59,819 bases of DNA from Nitrospira sp. (GTDB lineage: Bacteria; Nitrospirota; Nitrospiria; Nitrospirales; Nitrospiraceae). How positions within the stretch are numbered: the first letter of the stretch is position 1; the number at the start of each line of letters is the position of its first letter. Positions 32,537 through 41,490 of the stretch are shown in pieces. The notes below the pieces were generated by a model that was given only the letters and a program-made list of their open reading frames with translations, had not been told where the DNA came from and did not search any database. Location of the stretch: positions 1 to 59,819 of the forward strand of contig JAEURX010000013.1 of NCBI GenBank assembly GCA_016788885.1, written 5' to 3'. The translations under genes were made by a program, and so were the position numbers.

Positions 32537-33887
32537 TTTGCTGGATTCCCTCGAAGATCCGGACGATGCCACCCGCGAAGAGGCCGCAAAGTCCCTTGCG
32601 CAGTTGGCGGACCCGAAGACGCTGGATGCGCTGATCGGCGCCTGTGGCGACGAGTACTGGTCCGTGCGGACGCGCGCCGGTTGGGGGGTGGCGAAGATCG
32701 GCGGCGCGAAGGCCCTTGAAGCGTTGATTGCGCTCTTCAATGACCCGATCATGGAGGTCCGCAACGAAGCGGTTGCGGCCGTGGTGTCGCTCGGAGCGGG
32801 TCAACTGGATCGTCTGCTGACAGCCTTGAAAGATGAGCGGTGGCGCGTTCGGGAGCATGCGGCGAAAGCCTGTGGCGATCTGCGCGATGCACGCGCGGTC
32901 GACGGGCTGGTGTTTGCCTGCCGGGATCGGGACGGCGCCGTGAAAAGTGCTGCCGCGGAGGCGTTGGGGAAAATCGGTGATGCCAAGGCGATTCCCGTCT
33001 TGATCAAGCTGTTCCGGGATTCGTCGAAGATTGTGCGTGAGACGGCCGGGATCGCGTTGGTGGCCATCGGTCAGCCCTCAGTCGATCTGCTGCTCGAGAC
33101 CATGAAGGATAAGGATTTCGTCGTGCGCTGCCATGCGGCTCGCGCCCTGGGCGGGATGACGACGGACTATCAAATCGGCAAGAGTTGGGTTCGCGAGCCA
33201 CGCGTCGTTGATGCCTTGATCGAAGCACTCAAAGATCCGGACCGTGCCGTGCGCGAAGATGCCACGATTGCCTTGGGCATGATCGGTGACCCTCGCGCGA
33301 TCGATGGGCTGTTGGAAGCCATGAAGGACGGTGCCGTGAAGCGTCATGCCATTGCGTCGCTCGGGATGATCGGCGATCCCCGCGCCCTCCCTGCCGTCTT
33401 GGCGGCGCTCAAGGGCAAAGGGGTGCGCCAGGATGGAACACCGACTCCCGGATGTATCGTGAGTGAGGATGCGTTCATCAAGGAGGCGGCCGCCACTGCA
33501 CTCGGACATTTTCGCGATCCGCGAGTGATTCCCGACCTCATCATGCTGTTGAAGGACGGCGTCTTGCGTGAGAAGGCCGCCTCTGCGTTGGTGCTGATCG
33601 GCGACTCCGCGATCGAACCGTTGATTTCATTCCTCTACGATCCCAAAGCCTCCGAAGTTGAGTCCGAAGGCGAACGGGTATTGTCCTATGCCTCGGTCCG
33701 GTTGACGGCCAAAGACTCTCTGCGGTTATTGGTCGTGGAAACATTGGAGCACCTGGGATGGACGCCTCCCGATGAAGAGACCTCGGTGGATTCCAGTCAG
33801 GCCGACAATCTTCGCGTCGATCGCCCCTTGGGGGATATCGGGCGGTTCGGTCCGAGCGGAGATTTCGCGAAAGGATCGGTACGGTAA
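32517..33887 (+). CDS. HEAT-repeat protein 1
   Basis: 456 residues. Tandem HEAT/PBS-lyase-type repeats of about 31 residues throughout (for example DEYWSVRTRAGWGVAKIGG, DPDRAVREDATIALGMIGDP), probably 11-12 repeats. No signal peptide, so cytoplasmic. Repeats are interrupted near residue 305-320 by a loop DGTPTPGCIVSED containing Cys. HEAT solenoids bind proteins or act as lyases/adaptors. ATG 32517 has GAGGTAGG before it and overlaps the previous gene by 20 bases, so translation is coupled. First of five. Confidence 0.9.
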   Translation: MAQALDDLLDSLEDPDDATREEAAKSLAQLADPKTLDALIGACGDEYWSVRTRAGWGVAKIGGAKALEALIALFNDPIMEVRNEAVAAVVSLGAGQLDRLLTALKDERWRVREHAAKACGDLRDARAVDGLVFACRDRDGAVKSAAAEALGKIGDAKAIPVLIKLFRDSSKIVRETAGIALVAIGQPSVDLLLETMKDKDFVVRCHAARALGGMTTDYQIGKSWVREPRVVDALIEALKDPDRAVREDATIALGMIGDPRAIDGLLEAMKDGAVKRHAIASLGMIGDPRALPAVLAALKGKGVRQDGTPTPGCIVSEDAFIKEAAATALGHFRDPRVIPDLIMLLKDGVLREKAASALVLIGDSAIEPLISFLYDPKASEVESEGERVLSYASVRLTAKDSLRLLVVETLEHLGWTPPDEETSVDSSQADNLRVDRPLGDIGRFGPSGDFAKGSVR

Positions 33888-34137
33888 CAACCACGGGGCT
33901 TTCGCAATGGCCTTGCCGATTCTGAGCATCAGGCGCTCCTGCCGTTTCTTCTCCTTCCGTGTCGATGGGGCTCGTGGAACTGGTGTGAGGCCGAGTTGAA
34001 GCAGGCGAGCAGGGACGTGTATGAGGCGCTCTGCGGCCACTGGTCCTCTCTTGCAGCCGGCGCTCGGGCAATTCGATCAGTCCCCTGCAGCCGAATGCTA
34101 CGCGAAGGTCGATGGCCCCATCGGATGCCGAGGTACC
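33888..34137 (+). other. Intergenic stretch in the HEAT-repeat locus
   Basis: 250 bases. The plus-strand frame of HEAT protein 2 is open back to 34021, but those 39 residues lack HEAT character. I see no RNA gene, strong promoter or terminator here. Confidence 0.5.
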
Positions 34138-35220
34138 ATGGCCGACACGGTCAGTGAGCAGATCGCCGCATTGTCGGATGAGGATTGGGCGATTCGTGAG
34201 GAGGCGGCGACCCTGCTGGGTGGCCTGAAGGATGCGCGAGCAGTCCTTCCGCTCACGAAAGCGCTGCGCGATCCGGACCGTGCGGTGCGTGAGGCGGCCG
34301 TCGGGGCGCTTTCTGCACTGGGGGCCGTATCGGTTCCGGCGCTTTCCGGATGCTTGACGGATCCGGCCCTGCAAGTCCAGGAGGCGGCATCGGCGATTCT
34401 CGCATCGCTGGCCGACGCGCGGGTGCTGATGCCCCTGATGCAGGCCTTGGGTAGCCGCGATTGGATCGTGCGGATGCACGCGGCCAAAGGGCTGGGGCGA
34501 ATCGGTGATGCGCAAGCCATTCCTGCCCTGATGCCGCTCTTGCAGGACAAGGTCAAGGCGGTGCGGGAGGAGGCTTCCAGTGCATTGGCGACTATCGGCG
34601 CAGCCGCTGTCGCCGGACTGGTGGAGGCGCTGCAGCATGAGGACTGGTTGGTACGTCTTCATGCGGTGGAGGCGTTGGGTAAGCTGAAGTCTCCGGATGC
34701 CGTCGACCCGCTGCTTCGTGCCCTGTTCAATGAGCGGGATTCGGCGATTCGTGAGGATGTCGTCAAGGCGCTGGGCACGATTCGGGATGTGCGCGCCGTC
34801 GACTACCTGGTGGTGGCGATGAAGGAGCCGGGGCTGCGGTTGTTGGCCGTCGAGGCTCTTGGCCATATCGGTGATCGTCGTGTGGTGCCGCTGCTGCGTC
34901 GTGTGGTCGAGGGCGTGCCGCTTGGGGAGCCGAGGGATTCGGCGACTCCTTGTGCCGATGGGTGGACGGACGAAATGGCCACCATGGGAATGGCCGCTCG
35001 TGCACTAGGCATGATCGCCGATGCGGTGGCGATTCCGTCCTTGATCATCGCGTTGCGGAATACGATTACGCGGTCTGAAGCGGCGGCGGCATTGACGAAA
35101 TTTGGCCCGACCGTGATTCCTTCTCTCTTGCCGATGTTGGCCAAAGAGCAGGACGAAAACGTTCGGTACCATGTGCGGGAAACACTCACGGCTGTCGGCT
35201 GGCGAGCCGGGCGAGTTTAG
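34138..35220 (+). CDS. HEAT-repeat protein 2
   Basis: 360 residues from ATG 34138 (GAGG upstream). HEAT repeats begin at once (SDEDWAIREEAATLLGGLKD, DPDRAVREAAVGALSALG) and continue to the end with about nine to ten repeats. One repeat carries an insertion EPRDSATPCADGWTDE (about 260-275), like the Cys-containing loop of protein 1. No signal peptide. An in-frame extension to 34021 lacks repeats and is likely not translated. The next gene starts 9 bases after its stop. Confidence 0.9.
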   Translation: MADTVSEQIAALSDEDWAIREEAATLLGGLKDARAVLPLTKALRDPDRAVREAAVGALSALGAVSVPALSGCLTDPALQVQEAASAILASLADARVLMPLMQALGSRDWIVRMHAAKGLGRIGDAQAIPALMPLLQDKVKAVREEASSALATIGAAAVAGLVEALQHEDWLVRLHAVEALGKLKSPDAVDPLLRALFNERDSAIREDVVKALGTIRDVRAVDYLVVAMKEPGLRLLAVEALGHIGDRRVVPLLRRVVEGVPLGEPRDSATPCADGWTDEMATMGMAARALGMIADAVAIPSLIIALRNTITRSEAAAALTKFGPTVIPSLLPMLAKEQDENVRYHVRETLTAVGWRAGRV

Positions 35221-35229
35221 AACATTACG

Positions 35230-36330
35230 ATGTCCAAGGAATCGATCGATACCTTAGTTTCCGAGTTGACGCATGAAGAGGAATGGCGGCGTATGCGAGC
35301 CACGGCGGCTTGCCTGGCCGGCGGTCCCCGGGCAGTCCACGCCTTGACGCAGGCGTTGCAGACCGGCGATGTGCCACTTCGTGTTGAAGCGGCGGCGATG
35401 TTGTCGCGCATCAAGGATCCGGCCGCGGGTGTGGCTCTGGTCGCGTTGATTCGGGATCCTGAGGAGACGGTCCGGCAGGCCGCGTTTGCCGCACTTGAGC
35501 AGATGGCCGGCAATTTGGACGACGACACTGCCGCGGGATTGGTGCGCAATCTTCACGAATCGCCCGATGAGGATGTCCGTCACCGCGTTCGACAACTTTT
35601 GGGCGTGATTCCCAATGCCATCACCCCCCTGTGCGACATGTTGAAGCATCCGGACGAGGATGCGCAGACGACGGCGGCGACGATTCTCGAACATTTGCTC
35701 GATCCGCGTTCAGCCGATGGGTTGATCGACGCCATGGCCTCTCCGGCGGTGCGTGAAATTGCCGTGCGGACGCTGAAGAAGCTGAGTGCTGTTCGGGACC
35801 GGATCGATGCGACGTTTCACGCGTTGCGCGACGTGGAGGGGGCCAGCGAACGGGAAGAAGCTCGCATGGCGACGGTCATGGATCTGCTGGGTATCGGCCG
35901 GCCGGCGGTTGAGATTTTGATCGAATATTTGGAAGACGACGATTGGCTCATCCGCGAAGCCGCCGCGGATTTGCTGGGAAAAATCGGCGATGTGCGCGCG
36001 GTTGAACCGCTCATGCAGCGGTTGCAGAAGGATAAAGATACCGGCGTGAAGGAGTATGCCGTGAAATCGTTGGGCCTCATCGGCGACCCGCGCCCGGCAC
36101 AATTGTATATCGAAGCCATTCCGATCAGGCCGCTACGAGTGATGGCTATCGAGGCATTGGCAAAGATCAAGGACGTTGAGGTCTTGCGTCCTTATAACGA
36201 GCTGTTCAACCGGTTGCGCAGTGATCGGGACGGTATCGTGTCATACAGCGCCGGCCTCATTGCGGACAAGCTGGCGGCGCTTGAGGGCGAACAGCCGGTC
36301 GGACAGGAGGAGTCGGAGGATCATGAGTGA
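35230..36330 (+). CDS. HEAT-repeat protein 3
   Basis: 366 residues. HEAT repeats are clear but more diverged (PEETVRQAAFAALEQMAGN, DDWLIREAAADLLGKIGDV, VLRPYNELFNRLRSDRDGI). The first repeat starts after a short Ser/Glu leader; the end is Glu/Asp-rich. No ribosome-binding site is obvious, but it lies 9 bases after protein 2, so coupling is likely. The middle contains a region without clear repeats (about 150-215), possibly an inserted domain. Confidence 0.88.
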   Translation: MSKESIDTLVSELTHEEEWRRMRATAACLAGGPRAVHALTQALQTGDVPLRVEAAAMLSRIKDPAAGVALVALIRDPEETVRQAAFAALEQMAGNLDDDTAAGLVRNLHESPDEDVRHRVRQLLGVIPNAITPLCDMLKHPDEDAQTTAATILEHLLDPRSADGLIDAMASPAVREIAVRTLKKLSAVRDRIDATFHALRDVEGASEREEARMATVMDLLGIGRPAVEILIEYLEDDDWLIREAAADLLGKIGDVRAVEPLMQRLQKDKDTGVKEYAVKSLGLIGDPRPAQLYIEAIPIRPLRVMAIEALAKIKDVEVLRPYNELFNRLRSDRDGIVSYSAGLIADKLAALEGEQPVGQEESEDHE

Positions 36331-37084
36331 TGCCGAGCGAATTGCACAACTGATTGCCGCGCTACGTGACGACAACGAAGCGCTGCGAGACCATGCGATG
36401 GCGAGCCTTGGGCAAATGGGTGTCGAGGCGGTTCCGCAACTGATCGGCCTGATGGCGGACGAGGATGTCGTCATTCGTGAGGCGGCGGCGACGGCGGTGG
36501 TGCGCATTGGCCCTGTCGCGTTCGATCAACTGGTGGAGGCCTTGCGCGATGATGAATGGGCGATCCGCGAGCAGGCCGCCAATGCACTCGGCCGATTCCG
36601 CGACTCCCGCGCCGTGGATCCGTTGATGGCAGCACTCAAAGATAAGGACGGGGCGGTCAGGACGGCGGCAGTGTGGGCGTTGGAACGGATCGGTGACTCG
36701 CGTGCGACGCCCGGCTTGATCGAGGCGCTCGGTGATGGAACGGTGCGTGAAGACGTGGCCAGGGTCCTGAAAAAGATTGGCGATACCCGCGCGGTCGATG
36801 CGTTGATTGAAGGGCTCCTCGGACCCAATTGGATGGTGCGGCGTCATGCTGCCGAGGCGCTTGGGAAGATCGGCGACCCCCGCAGTGCCGAAGCGTTGAT
36901 CCAATCGCTGCAGGATGAGGACTGGCTCGTGCGCCGCAACGCGGCCGAATCATTGGCGCGGCTCGGGGCGAAGCAGGCGATCGAACCGCTGCTCCCCCTG
37001 TTGGAAGACGAAAATACGATGGTGCAGGAAACCGTCGAAGGTGTCCTTGCGAGTTTGGGATGGAAACAGGCGACCTCGTCATAA
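36323..37084 (+). CDS. HEAT-repeat protein 4
   Basis: 253 residues, about seven regular HEAT repeats (DDEWAIREQAANALGRFRDS, LGPNWMVRRHAAEALGKIGD, QDEDWLVRRNAAESLARLGA). ATG 36323 lies inside the end of protein 3 (8-base overlap with its stop) with AGGAG/GGAGGA before it. It resembles proteins 1 and 2 most. The frame is open upstream to 36176 but that part is a shadow of protein 3. Confidence 0.9.
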   Translation: MSDAERIAQLIAALRDDNEALRDHAMASLGQMGVEAVPQLIGLMADEDVVIREAAATAVVRIGPVAFDQLVEALRDDEWAIREQAANALGRFRDSRAVDPLMAALKDKDGAVRTAAVWALERIGDSRATPGLIEALGDGTVREDVARVLKKIGDTRAVDALIEGLLGPNWMVRRHAAEALGKIGDPRSAEALIQSLQDEDWLVRRNAAESLARLGAKQAIEPLLPLLEDENTMVQETVEGVLASLGWKQATSS

Positions 37085-37104
37085 CCCGATAAAGGAACTT
37101 TATT

Positions 37105-37815
37105 ATGGCTGAAGAAGCACAGGTAAAACTGATTCAGATCGGACCGAAGGGCGGCCCCAAGAAAGACGGCTTCAACTTGGTGACGGAGCGAGTGGTGGCC
37201 GTGAATCCTGAAGCCAAGCAGTTGGAAGTTGAGTTGCTCGCGTATGACGGGAAGACCGTTGTACTTGATGTGGGAGACGAGGCGCTCGAAGAGTTTCTTA
37301 AGATTAAGCCTGGTGACGGGGCCACGATTCGGGTCGTGGAAGAAGGCGGCAAACGGGTCGCCAAAAGCTTCCGGATTCGTGCGAAAGATCCGAATGCGGC
37401 CAAAGCCGATGCCATGTTGATCGATTTGAAGGATTCACATTGGCTCAATCGTAAGTATGCGGCTGAGGTGCTTGGTGAATTGAAGGATCCGCGGGCCGTC
37501 GTTCCGCTCGTAGAGGCGCTCACGGACGAAGTTGGGGATGTGCGGCAACGGGCCTATGACTCGTTAATCAAGATCGGCGGGTCGGCTGTGCCGTCGCTGG
37601 TGCCTTTGTTGGCCGCCGAGGAAGACGATGTGCGTCAGTCGGCGACCGAAATCATTCGCAAGATCGGCAAGCCGGCCGTCGAACCGTTGGCGACGGCGTT
37701 GGCGGATGCGGATGATCGATTGAAGACGAAGATTATGAAGGTACTCGACCGGATGGGCTATAAACCGAAGCCCAAGGAGAGCGCTCAGGCTGAACCGGCG
37801 AAGTTGTTAAGTTAA
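37105..37815 (+). CDS. HEAT-repeat protein 5 with N-terminal beta domain
   Basis: 236 residues. Residues 1 to about 95 form an Lys/Val/Gly-rich beta domain (FNLVTERVVAVNPEAKQLEV, GDGATIRVVEEGGKRVAK), which I cannot assign. From about 105 HEAT repeats: LNRKYAAEVLGELKDPRAVV, VGDVRQRAYDSLIKIGGSAV, EEDDVRQSATEIIRKIGKPA. It ends Lys/Pro-rich. AAAGGA lies before the ATG. Last gene of the locus; a hairpin follows that is shared with the opposing dehydrogenase gene. Confidence 0.88.
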   Translation: MAEEAQVKLIQIGPKGGPKKDGFNLVTERVVAVNPEAKQLEVELLAYDGKTVVLDVGDEALEEFLKIKPGDGATIRVVEEGGKRVAKSFRIRAKDPNAAKADAMLIDLKDSHWLNRKYAAEVLGELKDPRAVVPLVEALTDEVGDVRQRAYDSLIKIGGSAVPSLVPLLAAEEDDVRQSATEIIRKIGKPAVEPLATALADADDRLKTKIMKVLDRMGYKPKPKESAQAEPAKLLS

Positions 37816-37824
37816 GAGTGGCCG

Positions 37825-37848
37825 TCCGGCCGCCGTTAGGCGGCCGGA
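37825..37848. terminator. Hairpin between convergent HEAT and dehydrogenase genes
   Basis: A 10-bp GC-rich stem (37825-37834 with 37839-37848) and a 4-base loop. No T-run follows on either strand, so termination would be weak. The loop contains the stop codon of the dehydrogenase gene on the minus strand. Confidence 0.5.
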
Positions 37849-39155
37849 TTCTTGGTCGTGCGACCGACCGAGACGTGGCGGAAGCCGTAGGCCACTACGC
37901 GATCAGATTCGTAGGTGTTGCGCAGATCGAGCAGCAGCGGTTCCTTCAGGGATTTCTTGAGCCGTTCGAAGTCGAGATTTCGGAACTGATTCCACTCAGT
38001 CATGATGATCAGGCCATCGGCGCCTTCCGCGACGTCATACGTATCCTGGCAGGCAACCATGCCGGGCAAGAGCTTGACCGATTCCTCCATCGATGCCGGG
38101 TCATAGGCGCGGATCGTCGCCCCTTCCTTCATCAACTCACTCAAGATGGTCAGTGACGGGGCTTCACGCATGTCGTTCGTGTTGGGTTTAAACGACAGGC
38201 CCAAGACGCCGAGCGTCTTGCCTTTCACGCCTCCGCAGGCATCCTTCACCTTCTGCACCATGCGCAGGTGCTGTTCATAGTTCACCTTAGCGGCTGCGCC
38301 GGCGATCTGGAACGGATAACCCACGCGCTCGCCGGTTTGCACCAGCGCTGCGAGATCTTTCGGGAAGCAGGACCCGCCGAATCCTGGGCCGGCATGCAGA
38401 AACTTGTTCCCGATGCGATTGTCGAGCCCCATGCCTTTAGACACCATCTGCACGTCTGCGCCCACCTTTTCACAGACCGTCGCAATTTCATTGATAAAAG
38501 AGATTTTGACGGCGAGAAAGGCGTTGGACGCGTACTTGATCATTTCGGCGGTCGGAATGTCCGTGACCACGATTGGCGTTTCGAGCAGATACAACGGACG
38601 GTAGAGGTCCTTCATGATGGCGACAGCCTGTTCGCTATCCGCGCCGATGACGACGCGATTGGGTCGCATGAAGTCTTCGATGGCGGAGCCTTCCCGTAGG
38701 AATTCCGGATTGGACACGATGTCGAACCGGAACCGGCCGGTTTGATTGGCCTTAATGACCTCGCGCAACTTTTCGCCGGTGCCGACAGGAACCGTGGACT
38801 TGGTGACGATGACCTTATAGCCGGTCATATTTTTCGCAATTCCGCGTCCCACCTCTTCCACGTAGGATAAGTCGGCTGACCCATCGGATTTCGGGGGAGT
38901 TCCGACGGCAATGAAGATGGCCAGCGCTTTGTCGACGGCTTTGGCAATATCGGTGGTGAAATGGAGTCGGTCTTCTTTGATGCCCTTGGCGACCAGTTCG
39001 GCGATGCCGGGTTCGAAAAAGGGCACTTCGCCCTTTTCGAGTTTGGCAATTCGGCGTGCGTCTGTGTCCATACAGGTCACGTTCACCCCGAATTCCGCAA
39101 AGCAGGCCCCGGTGACCAAGCCGACATAGCCCGTTCCAATCACACTAATATGCAT
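37836..39155 (-). CDS. ugd: UDP-glucose 6-dehydrogenase
   Basis: 439 residues from ATG 39155, preceded by GAGGAG. Nucleotide-sugar dehydrogenase: N-terminal GTGYVGLVTGACFAEFG, TKSTVPVGTGEKLR, NPEFLREGSAIEDF, AEMIKYASNAFLAVKISFIN, and catalytic Cys in GPGFGGSCFPKDLAAL, followed by LGLSFKPNTNDMREAPS. It oxidises UDP-glucose to UDP-glucuronate with two NAD. UDP-glucuronate is the likely substrate of the epimerase at 13495-14517. The closely related GDP-mannose dehydrogenase is less likely but not excluded. Confidence 0.92.
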   Translation of the reverse strand: MHISVIGTGYVGLVTGACFAEFGVNVTCMDTDARRIAKLEKGEVPFFEPGIAELVAKGIKEDRLHFTTDIAKAVDKALAIFIAVGTPPKSDGSADLSYVEEVGRGIAKNMTGYKVIVTKSTVPVGTGEKLREVIKANQTGRFRFDIVSNPEFLREGSAIEDFMRPNRVVIGADSEQAVAIMKDLYRPLYLLETPIVVTDIPTAEMIKYASNAFLAVKISFINEIATVCEKVGADVQMVSKGMGLDNRIGNKFLHAGPGFGGSCFPKDLAALVQTGERVGYPFQIAGAAAKVNYEQHLRMVQKVKDACGGVKGKTLGVLGLSFKPNTNDMREAPSLTILSELMKEGATIRAYDPASMEESVKLLPGMVACQDTYDVAEGADGLIIMTEWNQFRNLDFERLKKSLKEPLLLDLRNTYESDRVVAYGFRHVSVGRTTKNPAA

Positions 39156-39217
39156 GGATGCATCTCCTCTTGAAGAACAGCCGCGAGCCGTTTGGTGAGT
39201 ACTCGTGTAGAGCCGGT

Positions 39218-39246
39218 AGTATAACAATGCCCGGGAAACCGAGCAA
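39218..39246 (-). promoter_or_regulatory. Promoter of UDP-glucose dehydrogenase gene
   Basis: On the minus strand TTGCTC, 17-base spacer, TATACT, with TGT just before the -10 (extended -10). Start about 39210, leader about 55 bases. Confidence 0.6.
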
Positions 39247-39286
39247 TCGTCTCGCGGGTTTTTGCGAGACGAGCCGTCGAGGTGAA

Positions 39287-39315
39287 TTGCAGATTGTGGT
39301 GCACTTCAGTAGAAT
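39287..39315 (+). promoter_or_regulatory. Promoter of the CBS-domain gene
   Basis: TTGCAG, 17-base spacer, TAGAAT. Start near 39322, leader about 23 bases with GCAGGAGA before the ATG. Confidence 0.65.
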
Positions 39316-39344
39316 TCGGGCCTCTCCGCAGGAGATGCTGACAG

Positions 39345-39755
39345 ATGGCGGCGGTAAGCGGACCGATTCAGCGACCCTTGGCGATGATGATGCGCCCTAT
39401 CACCAACACGGTGCATCCTGATGATTCCTTGCTGGTGGTGGCGCAGCGGTTGCGTGATGCCCGAGTCGGGGCAATGCTGGTTGCCGACCGCGGTGACTAT
39501 CTCGGAATCGTCAGCGAGGCCGATCTCGTCCGGAAAGCCATGGCCAGCGGGGCGTCAGCCGAGCAGGTGTTGGCTCGCTCTGTGATGAGCACGCCCGTCA
39601 TGACGATCGACATCGCTCAGTCGGCCCATGAGGCGAGCGACCTGATGGCTGAGCGAGGCATCCGGCACCTGGTCATCACCGAGGAAGGGCGGGTGGTGGG
39701 CATGATCTCCGTGCGCGATTTGCTGCGATACTTCAAAAACTGGGGCACGGTATAG
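39345..39755 (+). CDS. Two-CBS-domain protein
   Basis: 136 residues forming one Bateman module. First CBS: HPDDSLLVVAQRLRDARVGA followed by VADRGDYLGIVSEADLVRKA; second: VMTIDIAQSAHEASDLMAER and VITEEGRVVGMISVRDLLRY. Such modules bind adenosyl compounds and control partner proteins. No catalytic domain is fused. The next gene, a membrane-fused aminopropyltransferase-like protein, starts 64 bases later. Confidence 0.93.
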   Translation: MAAVSGPIQRPLAMMMRPITNTVHPDDSLLVVAQRLRDARVGAMLVADRGDYLGIVSEADLVRKAMASGASAEQVLARSVMSTPVMTIDIAQSAHEASDLMAERGIRHLVITEEGRVVGMISVRDLLRYFKNWGTV

Positions 39756-39819
39756 CGATGGTTCGACAAGACCCCGGACAATCTCCTTCCCCCACGTGGT
39801 GTTCCGTGGCTCCTCGCCG

Positions 39820-41385
39820 ATGATGGCTCAGGGACCTGCCGCTACGCCCGTTTCACGTCTGTTTCTCCTTGCGACGGCGATGGTAACGGGCGCGATTGTC
39901 ATGGCGCTCGAGATTTTGGGGAGTCGCTTACTCGCTCCGGTCTTCGGGAATTCCTTGTTCGTGTGGGGCGCGTTAATCGGGGTGATTCTTGCGGCCATGA
40001 GTTCCGGGTATGCGTTTGGTGGCTGGGCATCGGATCGGTATCGTGTTGCCGCGGTGCTGGCGTGGCTCCTCCTGGGATCAGGTGCGTGGACGCTGCTGAT
40101 GTCGTGGCTGGGGCAGGTTGCGATTTTCAAAGTCGCCAAGCTGATCGAAGACCCTCGATGGGGCCCCAGCTTTGCGGCCTGTGTGCTGCTTGCTCCACCG
40201 GCGTTCGGCTTGAGCGGGGTGATGCCTGCCCTGCTCCGATTGGCCGTTGTCGACATGGGGTATCTGGGGCGACACACCGGCAGCATGATTGCGCTCTCGA
40301 CCGTCGGCAGTCTCGCAGGGACATGGGGGACGGCATTTTTTCTTCTCTCGTGGTTGGGGACCCAGACGCTCGTGGCATCTTTGGGGGTGATCCAACTTCT
40401 GTTGGGCCTATTGTGGTTGCAGCAGGGGAGCGGCAAAGTGATCAGGTTTACGGGGATCGCCCTGACCGGCTTGTTGATTCTGGGGTGGCAATTGTTTGGT
40501 CAGGCTCCTCCGGTAGCGGGGTTGGTGTACCAGGAGGATAGTCCTTATCAGCAGGTGCGCGTGCGGGACGACGATCTGTTTCGGTATTTGGTCCTCGACC
40601 GTACGTGGCATGCCGTGATGTGGCGTGCCGATCCACACACCCTCTTTCTTCCCTACAGTCAGCTGATGGTTGCTGCGGTGGCGCTGACTCCAGAACCCAA
40701 GCGGGGACTCATCTTAGGGCATGGGGGGGGATCACTGGCAAAGTGGCTGGCCCAGTCCTGGCCGGAGATGGAGCTGGACGTCGTTGAGTTTGATCCCGTC
40801 GTGGTGCGGATGGCGGAGCAGTATTTCGAGTATCGCCCCCCGGCCAATCACCATGTGTGGGTGAAGGATGCTCGCGTGTTCCTGCGCGACACGAAGGCGA
40901 CTTATGACATCATCTGGGTCGATGCGTTTGCTCGGCATCTGATTCCTTTTCATCTGACCACCGTGGAATTCTTTTCGGAGCTCAGGGCGCGACTCAATCC
41001 TAACGGGGTGCTGGCGCTCAATCTGGCCTCTTCCGGCGAAGGAGGGGATCTGCAGCGAGCGAGTGCGGTGGTGCAGACGCTGAAGACGGCGTTCCCGAAG
41101 ATTGAATCCTTTGGTGTAAAGGGCCCGTGGCGGGCCCATCAAACCACGGCGGAGAATCTGATTTTTTTCGGCGGCGGTCCAATCGATACCATGCCGTACG
41201 ACGAATTCGTGCAGCGGATCCAATCGCAGGTAGAAGCCAGACGGTTGCCGCTGGAGGCGGCCGCGCTCTTGGCTGCCCGTCGGACCACGCCCTGGTCGCC
41301 GGGTTTACAGTTGACCGACGACTACACCCCCTACGATCTCTTGATCGGATCCCACGCGGTGGAAATGGCGCCGGACAGTCGATGA
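39820..41385 (+). CDS. Membrane-fused spermidine-synthase-like protein
   Basis: 521 residues from ATG 39820. N-terminal half (to about 225) has 6-7 membrane helices (ATAMVTGAIVMALEILGSRL, LFVWGALIGVILAAMSSGYA, GMIALSTVGSLAG-like glycine-rich helices). The C-terminal half is a spermidine-synthase-like methyltransferase fold: LILGHGGGSLAKWLAQSWPE (SAM-binding glycines), ELDVVEFDPVVVRMAEQYFE, YDIIWVDAFARHLIPFHL. This is the fused MFS/spermidine-synthase type; substrate unproven. The aminopropyl-acceptor residues of true spermidine synthase are not clearly conserved. Met starts at 39796, 39820 and 39823 are possible. Confidence 0.85.
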   Translation: MMAQGPAATPVSRLFLLATAMVTGAIVMALEILGSRLLAPVFGNSLFVWGALIGVILAAMSSGYAFGGWASDRYRVAAVLAWLLLGSGAWTLLMSWLGQVAIFKVAKLIEDPRWGPSFAACVLLAPPAFGLSGVMPALLRLAVVDMGYLGRHTGSMIALSTVGSLAGTWGTAFFLLSWLGTQTLVASLGVIQLLLGLLWLQQGSGKVIRFTGIALTGLLILGWQLFGQAPPVAGLVYQEDSPYQQVRVRDDDLFRYLVLDRTWHAVMWRADPHTLFLPYSQLMVAAVALTPEPKRGLILGHGGGSLAKWLAQSWPEMELDVVEFDPVVVRMAEQYFEYRPPANHHVWVKDARVFLRDTKATYDIIWVDAFARHLIPFHLTTVEFFSELRARLNPNGVLALNLASSGEGGDLQRASAVVQTLKTAFPKIESFGVKGPWRAHQTTAENLIFFGGGPIDTMPYDEFVQRIQSQVEARRLPLEAAALLAARRTTPWSPGLQLTDDYTPYDLLIGSHAVEMAPDSR

Positions 41386-41490
41386 TCGTCACAAACCATT
41401 GAAACGCCAAGTTTATTCTGCTTCATGGCTTGATGGGCGCAAGGTATGCGCTCCTCTCCAGTGGCCCCCTTGGTCGCCTGTGAAACTTTC

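Noticed and set aside
33541-34866. Long minus-strand open frame over the HEAT genes
   Set aside because: It mirrors the periodic HEAT codons; no family motif and opposite strand to an intact gene set.
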